In this document: positions 1 through 6,197 of the stretch, in pieces
Position numbering within the stretch: the stretch's first letter is position 1
Layout: the number at the start of each line of letters is the position of its first letter
Assembly (NCBI GenBank): GCA_011052285.1
Contig: DRJH01000416.1
Location: forward strand, 1-6,300
DNA: 6,300 nucleotides
Direction: 5' to 3'
Origin: Gammaproteobacteria bacterium
Lineage (GTDB): Bacteria; Pseudomonadota; Gammaproteobacteria; Arenicellales; DRJH01
The notes under the pieces: generated by a model
What the model was told of the DNA's origin: nothing
The model's input: the letters and a program-made list of their open reading frames with translations, nothing else
The model's database searches: none
Made by a program: the position numbers and the translations under genes

Positions 1-1
1 A

Positions 2-421
2 ACTCGCCTGATAGATACCTGCGAAAATGAATGTAACGCCAAAGAAAGCGAAGCATGGGTGAACCGTGATATCACACGCGCTCGTAAGGCCGCCGACGAA
101 GCCCGCCAACTCTCCGTTGACCAGCTTAAACAGGTGCGCTATTTCTGGAAACAGGCCCACTGGCTCACCGAACGCTTCCCCGAGGCCAAACTATGCGATA
201 TGGAAGGGCTGGTCAAACTGGTAGACATCAAAGAAATCGAAGCCAACGACTGGAGTCTCACCCCTGGCCGCTACGTCGGTGTCGTACCAGAGGAAGAAGA
301 CGAAGATTTTGATTTTGAGGAAACCCTACGCGAAATTCATGTAGAGCTGGAAGACCTCAATACCGAAGCCGTCACCCTGGCGGCTACGATAAAAAGGAAT
401 TTTGAGGAGTTGGCGATATGA
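2..421 (+). CDS. hsdM: Type I restriction-modification methylase subunit HsdM, C-terminal part (5' end outside window)
   Basis: The reading frame is open from the left edge (first full codon at base 2), so this is the last 139 codons of a larger gene; the GTG at 59 is an internal valine codon, not a start. The visible part matches the HsdM C-terminal tail: a helical stretch with WKQAHWLTERFP, then the family hallmark NDWSLTPGRYVGV, an acidic run (EEEDEDFDFEE) and a closing amphipathic helix ending FEELAI. HsdM is the adenine-N6 methylase that pairs with HsdS (M2S) and with HsdR (R2M2S). The catalytic NPPF motif and SAM site lie upstream of the window and cannot be checked. The stop overlaps the hsdS start by 4 bases (ATGA, 418-421). 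The subunit identity is firm; whether the whole gene is intact is unknown. Confidence 0.93.
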   Translation, partial: TRLIDTCENECNAKESEAWVNRDITRARKAADEARQLSVDQLKQVRYFWKQAHWLTERFPEAKLCDMEGLVKLVDIKEIEANDWSLTPGRYVGVVPEEEDEDFDFEETLREIHVELEDLNTEAVTLAATIKRNFEELAI

Positions 422-1617
422 GTGGGGTAGCAAAGGAATTAGATGCTATTTGCACTCAGGTTTACTCCGGTGGGACGCCCGCATCAAAAAATGAAGCGTA
501 TTACGGAGGCGAGATTCCTTGGTTGCGCACCCAAGAAGTAACGTTCAACAGAATAAAAGATACGGATATAAAGATCACTGAAGCAGGTTTAAACAACTCG
601 GCAGCAAAGTGGGTTCCAGAGAACTCTGTGATAGTCGCTATGTACGGGAATTCGGCCGGTCGGGTATCTATTAATGAGATTCCACTGACGACAAATCAAG
701 CATGTTGCAACTTGGTTGTAGACCCTCAAGTTGCCGACTATCGATATGTGTTCTATGCGCTGAAAAAGAGTTACGAGGCGCTTAAAGGTCAATCGAGAGG
801 AGCGGCTCAAAATAACCTGAACGCCTCGCAAGTTAAGGCATTCAAGATACTATGCCCGCCAGTAAATACACAGAACGCAATTGGTAATATCCTCTCCGTC
901 TACGATGACTTGATCGAAAATAACCAGCGGCGGATACAGTTGCTGGAGCAGGCCGCACGGCTGCTCTACAAAGAATGGTTTGTACACCTTCGTTTCCCCG
1001 GCCACGAACACGTAAAAATAAAAGACGACGTACCGGAGGGATGGAGTGATGGTGTAGTTTCTGATTTCTATTCCACCGGCTCTGGAGGTACACCGAGCAG
1101 GAAGAACCCAGACTTCTATACTGGGGAGATTCCATGGGTAAAAACGCAAGAGCTAACTGGGGATTTTATTACCTCTACTGATGAACAGATTACAGATGAG
1201 GCTATTAAGAGGTCTTCAGCAAAAATTTACCCGCGACATGCAGTTTTGATTGCTATGTATGGGGCTACTATTGGGCAAGCAGCGATACTTTCTGTCCCGG
1301 CGGCAACTAATCAGGCTTGTTGTGTTTTAACCCCTAAAGAGCGTGGAACCTCGTATGTTCATGCCTATCTTTTCTTTTGTTATCATAAGAAAGATCTTGT
1401 TGGTTTGGGGCAAGGGGCTGCACAAAATAATGTCAGCCAACAAGTAATCAAATCATTCAGAATGGTGATGCCTCGAAAGGAACTACTAGAATTATTTTTG
1501 GAGATCACCTCGCCATTTTTTGGTCAAATCGAGATACTGAAAAAAACTAACATAAGCTTGATAATTGCTCGCGATCTTCTCTTGCCACGCCTGATGAATG
1601 GAGAGTTTGTTGTATGA
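418..1617 (+). CDS. hsdS: Type I restriction-modification specificity subunit HsdS
   Basis: 399 residues, normal HsdS length, with the circularly repeated plan. The first target recognition domain (TRD, about 5-148) carries GGTPASKN, GEIPWLRTQEV and GAAQNNLNASQVK. The central conserved helix (about 150-195) contains YDDLIENNQRRIQLLEQAAR and LYKEWFVHLRFPG. The second TRD (about 205-352) carries GGTPSRKN, GEIPWVKTQEL and GAAQNNVSQQVIK. The C-terminal conserved helix (about 353-399) ends ARDLLLPRLMNGEFVV. HsdS reads one half of a bipartite DNA site with each TRD, and its two helical regions set the spacer and dock HsdM. ATG 418 is chosen because GAGGAG (404-409) sits 8 bases upstream and it overlaps the hsdM stop. 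The TRDs, especially the second, look more AT-rich than the central helix, as expected for exchanged TRD modules. No truncation is seen. Confidence 0.95.
   Translation: MSGVAKELDAICTQVYSGGTPASKNEAYYGGEIPWLRTQEVTFNRIKDTDIKITEAGLNNSAAKWVPENSVIVAMYGNSAGRVSINEIPLTTNQACCNLVVDPQVADYRYVFYALKKSYEALKGQSRGAAQNNLNASQVKAFKILCPPVNTQNAIGNILSVYDDLIENNQRRIQLLEQAARLLYKEWFVHLRFPGHEHVKIKDDVPEGWSDGVVSDFYSTGSGGTPSRKNPDFYTGEIPWVKTQELTGDFITSTDEQITDEAIKRSSAKIYPRHAVLIAMYGATIGQAAILSVPAATNQACCVLTPKERGTSYVHAYLFFCYHKKDLVGLGQGAAQNNVSQQVIKSFRMVMPRKELLELFLEITSPFFGQIEILKKTNISLIIARDLLLPRLMNGEFVV
1600..1605 (+). promoter_or_regulatory. Ribosome binding site of the HNH gene, inside the hsdS tail
   Basis: GGAGAG lies 8 bases before ATG 1614 and is made from the hsdS codons for the conserved Asn-Gly-Glu of LMNGE. 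It supports the start at 1614. The same arrangement recurs at 4501-4506 before the AlbA_2 gene. Confidence 0.7.
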
Positions 1618-2369
1618 GTGCAACCTACCCAACAAAACTCTTACTTGCGTTCAGAAGCGGCGATAAGTGCGCTCTTCCGAGCTGTGGTCGTCAATTAACG
1701 CCTGATGGTGATAGTGGTAATCCGATCAATGTTGGCAAGGCAGCTCACATCGAAGGCGAGCATGAAGGTGCCGCGCGCTACAACGCATCCATGAGCGACG
1801 TGGAGCGAGATCACTACAATAACCTGATTTATCTCTGCGGGGTTTGCCACGATATAATCGACGACCGTGCGCAAGGGGAGCACGATTATCCCATTGAGCG
1901 GCTACAGGAAATAAAGACAGATCACGAGCGGAAAGTTCGTCAGGCTATGGCTGACGCCTTTGCCGATGTGGGATTTCCCGAGCTTGAAGAAGCGACGCAA
2001 TGGATTCTGACGATCCAACCGGAACAGAGTGGCCAGGATTTTTTGCTGATCGCTCCCGAGGATAAGCTCAGGAAAAATGATCTTGGTCAAGATTCACGCG
2101 CTGTTATCACTATAGGGCTGAGTGTGGCGCGTGATGTCGGGGCCTATATCGAGAGCATATCCCAGACCGAGCCTGATTTTCCCGAGCGGCTAAAGGCCGG
2201 ATTTCTGTCAGAGTACTACCGCCTCATACACGAAGGTCAAACCGGCGATGATTTGTTCGATCTAATGTGTAGTTTTGCTCAACGTGGTTTTGAGCGGCAA
2301 GCGCAACGTTCAGCAGGGCTTTCGGTGCTGGTATATCTATTCGAATCGTGTGAGGTTTTTGAGAAATGA
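1614..2369 (+). CDS. HNH nuclease protein, predicted effector of an ABC-three-component (ABC-3C) system
   Basis: 251 residues. The N-terminal part (about 10-110) is an apparently complete HNH nuclease: zinc-binding pairs C19/C24 (CALPSC) and C75/C78 (CGVC), the AHI motif with putative catalytic H45, then N70 (NNLIYL) and H79 (CHDIID). The remaining 140 residues are helical, with VITIGLSVARDVGAYIES and a closing segment QRSAGLSVLVYLFESC; I do not recognise a specific fold there and read it as the domain that links the effector to the middle component. HNH domains cut DNA (less often RNA) with a divalent metal. The role follows from position: it directly precedes the small middle component and the DUF2326 ABC ATPase, the gene order of predicted ABC-3C conflict systems. 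The start at 1614 overlaps the hsdS stop by 4 bases and the stop overlaps the next start by 4. The HNH call is strong; the effector role is inference. Confidence 0.85.
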   Translation: MSATYPTKLLLAFRSGDKCALPSCGRQLTPDGDSGNPINVGKAAHIEGEHEGAARYNASMSDVERDHYNNLIYLCGVCHDIIDDRAQGEHDYPIERLQEIKTDHERKVRQAMADAFADVGFPELEEATQWILTIQPEQSGQDFLLIAPEDKLRKNDLGQDSRAVITIGLSVARDVGAYIESISQTEPDFPERLKAGFLSEYYRLIHEGQTGDDLFDLMCSFAQRGFERQAQRSAGLSVLVYLFESCEVFEK

Positions 2370-2593
2370 TTCTGCCATCGAAGCACATATCGGAAGATCA
2401 GGCGCTTCTTGGTGTTGGTGCGGTTCTACTGGAAGAGTTACGGAACCCGCAGACGGTAACAGGCCTTTGGGAGAAGGTGCGAACACATCGTGCTGTTGGT
2501 ACCTTTGAGCGTTTCGTCCTGGCCCTGGATATGCTGCATATCACCGGTGTTGTCTCATTGTCGGACGGGCTGATCGCGAGGGATAGCTTGTGA
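2366..2593 (+). CDS. ABC-three-component system middle component, small protein (resembles MC6)
   Basis: 75 residues. It opens MILPSKHISEDQALLGVG, which I recognise from memory as the start of the short middle components (the MC6 type) found beside DUF2326 ABC ATPases. The rest is helical (VTGLWEKVRTH, FERFVLALDMLH) and ends in a beta-hairpin-like stretch (GVVSLSDGLIAR), so a small winged-helix-like fold is plausible. It probably bridges the HNH effector and the ATPase; no catalytic residues are visible. ATG 2366 overlaps the HNH stop (ATGA), with GAGG at 2352-2355 as a likely ribosome site. The stop overlaps the ATPase start (GTGA, 2590-2593). A longer ORF in another frame across 2275-2508 is a shadow: it breaks both overlaps and resembles nothing. 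Confidence 0.8.
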   Translation: MILPSKHISEDQALLGVGAVLLEELRNPQTVTGLWEKVRTHRAVGTFERFVLALDMLHITGVVSLSDGLIARDSL

Positions 2594-4338
2594 TCCACGG
2601 CATCACTTCCAATCAGTCCACTTTCCACCCGGTTGAATTTACAGCGGGACTCAATGTTGTCTTGGCGGAGAGAACAGATGCTTCGACTCAAAAAGACACG
2701 CGAAACGGGCTTGGAAAATCGACATTGATCGAAATCATAGATTTCTGTCTGGGCTCCAGGGCGACTAAGGGCAAGGGGCTGCTACTGGAGTCGCTCGCAG
2801 ATTGGTCCTTCACCATTGACATCACGCTTGCCAGTAACCGCATCAAGGCTACTCGTGCCATTACTACACCGAATCGAATAACCATTGAGGGGGCTACTGA
2901 TGGCTGGATAGAGCGGCCGGACATGGACGAAGAAACTGGTGAGTACGTTTTCAACTGGGATCGATGGAAGATTTTACTCGGATGGTCGATATTCGGGCTG
3001 CCACGGACCAATGATACTTTCAAGTATAAACCTACGTACCGTAGTCTGATCTCCTACTTCGTGCGGCGTGGCCCCGATGCCTATAATGATCCCTTCCGAC
3101 ACTTCAGGCAGCAGAGGACATGGGACACTCAACTGAATACGGCCTACCTGCTTGGGTTGAATTGGGAGTACGCCGATCAGTGGCAGAGACTGAAGGATAC
3201 GGAGGATGGCATCAAGGCAATTGATCAAGCCATCAAGACTGGAGCCATGGCGGGTATGGTGGGCACCGTTGGCGAACTGGAAGCACAGCGGATTCAGTTG
3301 GAGCAGGAGGCACAAAGTGCAGAATCTGCGCTCACTTCCTTTAAGGTTCACCCGCAATACGAGGCCGTTCAGACAGAGGCTGACAGGATTACTGCTGAAT
3401 TGCATGAGTTGGCGAACCAGAATATTGCAGATCGCAGGCGACTTGCTCGATACAAAGAATCTGTCTCCGATGAGAACCCACCCAGGCCCCAGGCGCTCGA
3501 GAAGCTTTACAAGGAGTCCGGCCTTGTCTTCCCAGATGTAGTACGCCGGACTTTATCGGAGGCCAAGCAGTTCCACGAACGCATTGTCATAAATCGCCGT
3601 GCATTCCTTGAAACAGAAATTGAGAGACTGAAAAGAGATATACAGGGCTGTGACACACAAATTAAGGAACTCACTATATCGCGAGCCACATCACTGGAGA
3701 TTCTGCGTACCCATGGGGCGCTTCAGGAGATGACTAAACTACAAGAGCGAAATATCAAGATAAAGGGGCGGCTTGACAAGGTGCAATTAAGAATCCGTGA
3801 GATGAGAGATCTCAAAGAGCGAAAACGCGAGGTGAAAATAGCCAAAGCAGACCTTGCCAAGGTGGCTGAGCAGGATTACGACCAAAGACGTGTGGTATGG
3901 AGTAAGGCTGTCCGGTTATTTAACGATCATTCTCAGGCTCTGTACAAGACACCTGGCAGGCTCGTGATTGATATCGGGGAAACAGGGTACAAATACCAAG
4001 TCGAGATTGAACGCAGTGGTAGCGAGGGTATCGGTAAAATGAAAGTCTTTTGTTTTGACCTTATGCTACTGCAAATTTCCCAGAAAGATCCTGGTGGTAC
4101 CGATTTCCTGGTTCACGACAGCATTCTCTACGATGGTGTTGATTCACGTCAAAGAGCGCTTGCACTTGAACGGGCCTCTCAAATAACTGAGGAAGCCGGC
4201 ATTCAATACATATGTGCCCTGAATTCGGACATGGTCCCGTATGACGATTTCTCCGATAACTTCAATTTTGATCAATATGTCCGTTTAACGCTTACCGATA
4301 AAATACAATCGGGGAGCCTCCTTGGGGTGCGTTTTTAA
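2590..4338 (+). CDS. DUF2326-type SMC/Rad50-like ABC ATPase of an ABC-3C system
   Basis: 582 residues. The N-terminal ATPase half has the Walker A motif RNGLGKST (about 38-45, lysine 43) followed by LIEIIDFCLG, and a conserved YRSLISYFVRR segment near 150. A middle region rich in Glu, Lys, Arg and Gln looks like two coiled-coil arms (about 228-292 and 323-430) joined by a proline-containing stretch (ENPPRP). The C-terminal half fits DUF2326: a signature-like SGSEGIGKMKVFCFDLMLL (476-494), a Walker B-like FLVHDS (506-511) and LYDGVDSRQRAL. Relatives are SMC/RecN/Rad50-like ATPases that sense or move along nucleic acids; here it probably controls the HNH effector. The start is GTG 2590, overlapping the previous stop, with GAGGGA at 2578-2583. 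Walker B has Ser where classical ABC ATPases have the catalytic Glu; from memory this is normal for the family. Family call strong, mechanism inferred. Confidence 0.9.
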   Translation: MIHGITSNQSTFHPVEFTAGLNVVLAERTDASTQKDTRNGLGKSTLIEIIDFCLGSRATKGKGLLLESLADWSFTIDITLASNRIKATRAITTPNRITIEGATDGWIERPDMDEETGEYVFNWDRWKILLGWSIFGLPRTNDTFKYKPTYRSLISYFVRRGPDAYNDPFRHFRQQRTWDTQLNTAYLLGLNWEYADQWQRLKDTEDGIKAIDQAIKTGAMAGMVGTVGELEAQRIQLEQEAQSAESALTSFKVHPQYEAVQTEADRITAELHELANQNIADRRRLARYKESVSDENPPRPQALEKLYKESGLVFPDVVRRTLSEAKQFHERIVINRRAFLETEIERLKRDIQGCDTQIKELTISRATSLEILRTHGALQEMTKLQERNIKIKGRLDKVQLRIREMRDLKERKREVKIAKADLAKVAEQDYDQRRVVWSKAVRLFNDHSQALYKTPGRLVIDIGETGYKYQVEIERSGSEGIGKMKVFCFDLMLLQISQKDPGGTDFLVHDSILYDGVDSRQRALALERASQITEEAGIQYICALNSDMVPYDDFSDNFNFDQYVRLTLTDKIQSGSLLGVRF

Positions 4339-4343
4339 CGGCT

Positions 4344-4385
4344 ATGCAGATAAACGCATACGCGGAAGTTACACTGATGCAGATA
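4344..4385. repeat. Short direct repeat in the ABC-3C/AlbA_2 linker
   Basis: The 9-mer ATGCAGATA occurs at 4344-4352 and again at 4377-4385, 33 bases apart, in the otherwise empty stretch after the ATPase gene. It may be a chance repeat or debris from the event that joined the cassette to the older operon. Confidence 0.3.
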
Positions 4386-4402
4386 GTTGCTGTCGAATTG
4401 TC

Positions 4403-4406
4403 GGAG
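4403..4406 (+). promoter_or_regulatory. Ribosome binding site of the hsdS-tail ORF
   Basis: GGAG sits 7 bases before ATG 4414, normal spacing. It suggests the 34-codon ORF carrying the old hsdS tail can still be translated, which would deliver ribosomes to the overlapping AlbA_2 start. Confidence 0.45.
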
Positions 4407-4413
4407 ATTGGCT

Positions 4414-4518
4414 ATGGCAGTATCTGAACCAACTCCTGTGGATTTCTTTGTGGTTAGTTGGAAGAGCATTGCACGATCCCAGCCACCGCGCTTGATGAAT
4501 GGCGAGATTGCAATATGA
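4414..4518 (+). pseudogene. Remnant of a second hsdS (3' tail), now a 34-codon ORF ahead of the AlbA_2 gene
   Basis: The frame closes with PRLMNGEIAI and a stop, the standard ending of HsdS proteins. The intact HsdS here ends PRLMNGEFVV, and at the DNA level TGATGAATGG is shared exactly (1592-1601 and 4493-4502), followed in both by one variable base and GAG. Just upstream, IAR (residues 18-20 of the fragment) may answer to IIAR of the intact gene, but only three residues rather than four separate AR from PRLMNGE, so this part has drifted or suffered a small deletion. Residues before that (MAVSEPTPVDFF) show no clear HsdS likeness, and in-frame stops at 4351 and 4384 bound it. The stop overlaps ATG 4515 by 4 bases (ATGA). 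I infer a leftover from replacement of an older hsdS or from insertion of the ABC-3C cassette. It may persist because it contains the downstream ribosome site and allows coupled translation. Confidence 0.65.
4501..4506 (+). promoter_or_regulatory. Ribosome binding site of the AlbA_2 gene, inside the hsdS remnant
   Basis: GGCGAG lies 8 bases before ATG 4515, the same place and spacing as GGAGAG before the HNH gene. It is encoded by the Gly-Glu of the remnant LMNGE and supports ATG 4515 over the upstream TTG 4458. Confidence 0.6.
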
Positions 4519-6197
4519 AACAGTCCAAGCTTTCCCCGCTTCTTGATGATCTGCTCAGGCTGCCACATGAAACCGAGTGGGTAGAGTTTAAGGAAGCTCG
4601 CAACCAGTACGATTTTAACAAGCTGGGCAGGTATTTCTCTTCGTTGGCTAACGAGGTCAATTTGAAAAATCGACCATGCGGTTGGCTGGTGTTCGGAGTG
4701 GTCGACAAAGATCACACGGTTTGTGGCAGCCATTTCCGCGAAAATCCGGCTGATTTGAATAGTCTCAAGCAGGAAGTTGCAGCCCAAACAATGGGGGGCA
4801 TTACCTTCATCGAGATTTACGTTGTGAACCACCCGGCTGGTCGTGTCGTGATGTTTCAGGTGCCGCCTGCCCCAAAGGGCATGCCTGTTGCCTGGAAGGG
4901 CCATTGGTATGGTCGTGATGGAGAATCAATCGGTCCGCTCAATCTGCAGGAGCTGGAAATCATTCGTGCACAGAATACGTCCGAGGACTGGTCGGCGGTA
5001 ATCTGCGCTCAAGCAACGCTGGATGATCTCGACCCGCAGGCAATAGCAATGGCACGTGCCAACTTTGAGGCAAAAAACAAGGACCGTTCCTTCACGGCAG
5101 ATATCAAATCCTGGTCGTTGGGTACCTTTCTGGATCGTGCAAAAATAACCCGCGATGGGAAGATTACACGGGCTGCCTTGTTGCTGTTGGGACGCTCCGA
5201 AGCGGTACATCATATTCAACCGGCGGTGGCCCAGATTACGTGGCAATTGAAAGCGGAGGAAGATGCATACGAACACTTTGGCCCACCATTTTTGCTGACG
5301 ACCAGCGAAGTGTACTTGCGGATTCGCAATACGATGCAGAAGATCGATTTGCAGCACCAACTGGTGCCGCTGGAAATGCGTAAGTATGAAAAAGGCGTCA
5401 TTCTTGAAGCACTTCACAATGCGATTGCGCACCAGGATTATTGTTTGCAGTCGAGGATTGTCGTGACTGAAACGACCGACCAGTTGTATTTCGTGAGCGC
5501 CGGTGGATTCTTTGAAGGCAAACTCGCTGATTACATTCTGGGTGACAGAACTCCACAGCGTTACCGTAACCGGTTTCTGGCCGATGCCATGGTAAATGTC
5601 AATATGATCGACACCATGGGCTATGGTATCCGAAGAATGTTTGATGAGCAACGCAAGCGTTTCTATCCATTGCCTGATATTGATGTATCCGTTGCGGATA
5701 GCGTCACTGTGAAGATTTATGGCAAAGTTATCGACCCGCATTACACTGCAGTATTGATGGCACATAAGGAGTTGCCATTAGAAACTGTAATTCTGCTCGA
5801 CAAGATTCAGAAACGACAAACTATCGAAAAGGCTGAGGCTAATTACCTGCGTCGTCAGCAGCTGATTGAAGGTCGTTATCCAAGGTTATTCGTTGCAGCG
5901 CACATTGCAGCCGCCACTGATGACAAAGCAAAGTACATTAAGAATCGGGCTTTTGATGATGCGCACTATAAGAAAATGGTCATCGAGTACCTGAAGAAAT
6001 ATGGCAAAGCAAGTCGGCAGGATATCGATGAGTTATTGACGGACAAATTATCAGACGTGCTGAGCGAGCCACAGAAAAGTAACAAGGTCAGAAATTTGCT
6101 ATACGCCATGTCCAAACGCGACAGAACCATACGCAATTCGGGCCCTGGTCGTAGCTCTCAGTGGGAATTGGTTTTAGATGATAAAACGCAAGATTAG
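4515..6197 (+). CDS. AlbA_2 (Schlafen-like) and GHKL-type putative ATP-binding protein of a type I R-M locus
   Basis: 560 residues from ATG 4515. The AlbA_2/Schlafen-like domain (about 15-150) shows ETEWVEFKEA, SSLANEVNL, GWLVFGVVDKDH, and WYGRDGESIGPLNLQELEIIRAQ. A linker leads to a region like the RecG C-terminal/GHKL ATPase family (about 290-390): YEKGVILEALHNAIAHQDY with the N-box-like E298 and N302, then DRTPQRYRNRFLADAM and MGYGIRRMF. The C-terminal 80 residues look like a winged helix (YLKKYGKASRQDIDELL). Databases usually label such proteins putative transcriptional regulators or RNA-binding-domain proteins; they often sit between hsdS and hsdR, but their job is not settled. I prefer ATG 4515 because it overlaps the remnant stop by ATGA and has GGCGAG 8 bases upstream; TTG 4458 would add 19 residues without family likeness. 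The TAG stop is at 6195-6197. Domain call good, function uncertain. Confidence 0.87.
   Translation: MKQSKLSPLLDDLLRLPHETEWVEFKEARNQYDFNKLGRYFSSLANEVNLKNRPCGWLVFGVVDKDHTVCGSHFRENPADLNSLKQEVAAQTMGGITFIEIYVVNHPAGRVVMFQVPPAPKGMPVAWKGHWYGRDGESIGPLNLQELEIIRAQNTSEDWSAVICAQATLDDLDPQAIAMARANFEAKNKDRSFTADIKSWSLGTFLDRAKITRDGKITRAALLLLGRSEAVHHIQPAVAQITWQLKAEEDAYEHFGPPFLLTTSEVYLRIRNTMQKIDLQHQLVPLEMRKYEKGVILEALHNAIAHQDYCLQSRIVVTETTDQLYFVSAGGFFEGKLADYILGDRTPQRYRNRFLADAMVNVNMIDTMGYGIRRMFDEQRKRFYPLPDIDVSVADSVTVKIYGKVIDPHYTAVLMAHKELPLETVILLDKIQKRQTIEKAEANYLRRQQLIEGRYPRLFVAAHIAAATDDKAKYIKNRAFDDAHYKKMVIEYLKKYGKASRQDIDELLTDKLSDVLSEPQKSNKVRNLLYAMSKRDRTIRNSGPGRSSQWELVLDDKTQD

Noticed and set aside
59..421. A stand-alone 120-residue protein starting at GTG 59
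   Set aside because: The frame continues open to the left edge and the sequence is the HsdM C-terminus; GTG 59 is an internal codon with no ribosome site.
1516..1546. T6 (1516-1521) and A7 (1540-1546) runs in hsdS as phase-variation tracts
   Set aside because: Too short to argue for frequent slippage, and no inverted repeats or spare full TRD cassettes are in the window to support an invertible hsdS system.
2275..2508. Alternative 77-residue + strand ORF overlapping the middle component
   Set aside because: It breaks the ATGA/GTGA chain, looks compositionally odd (Cys/Trp-rich) and matches no family; the 2366-2593 frame does.
4328..4358. TGCGTTT/AAACGCA inverted repeat (4328-4334 with 4352-4358) as a terminator of the ATPase gene
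   Set aside because: Seven-base stem with a 17-base loop and no T-run after it; does not look like an intrinsic terminator.
4344..4427. 27-codon ORF (MQINAYAEV...) right after the ATPase gene
   Set aside because: No ribosome binding site, no recognisable family and very short. It overlaps the better supported 4414-4518 ORF.
4458..4514. TTG 4458 as the start of the AlbA_2 gene
   Set aside because: ATG 4515 has a ribosome site at 8 bases and the ATGA overlap; the extra 19 residues show no family likeness, and in another frame this DNA encodes the HsdS-like tail.
4926..5765. 279-residue ORF on the minus strand
   Set aside because: Wholly antisense to the clear AlbA_2/GHKL gene, with no recognisable domain; a shadow frame.
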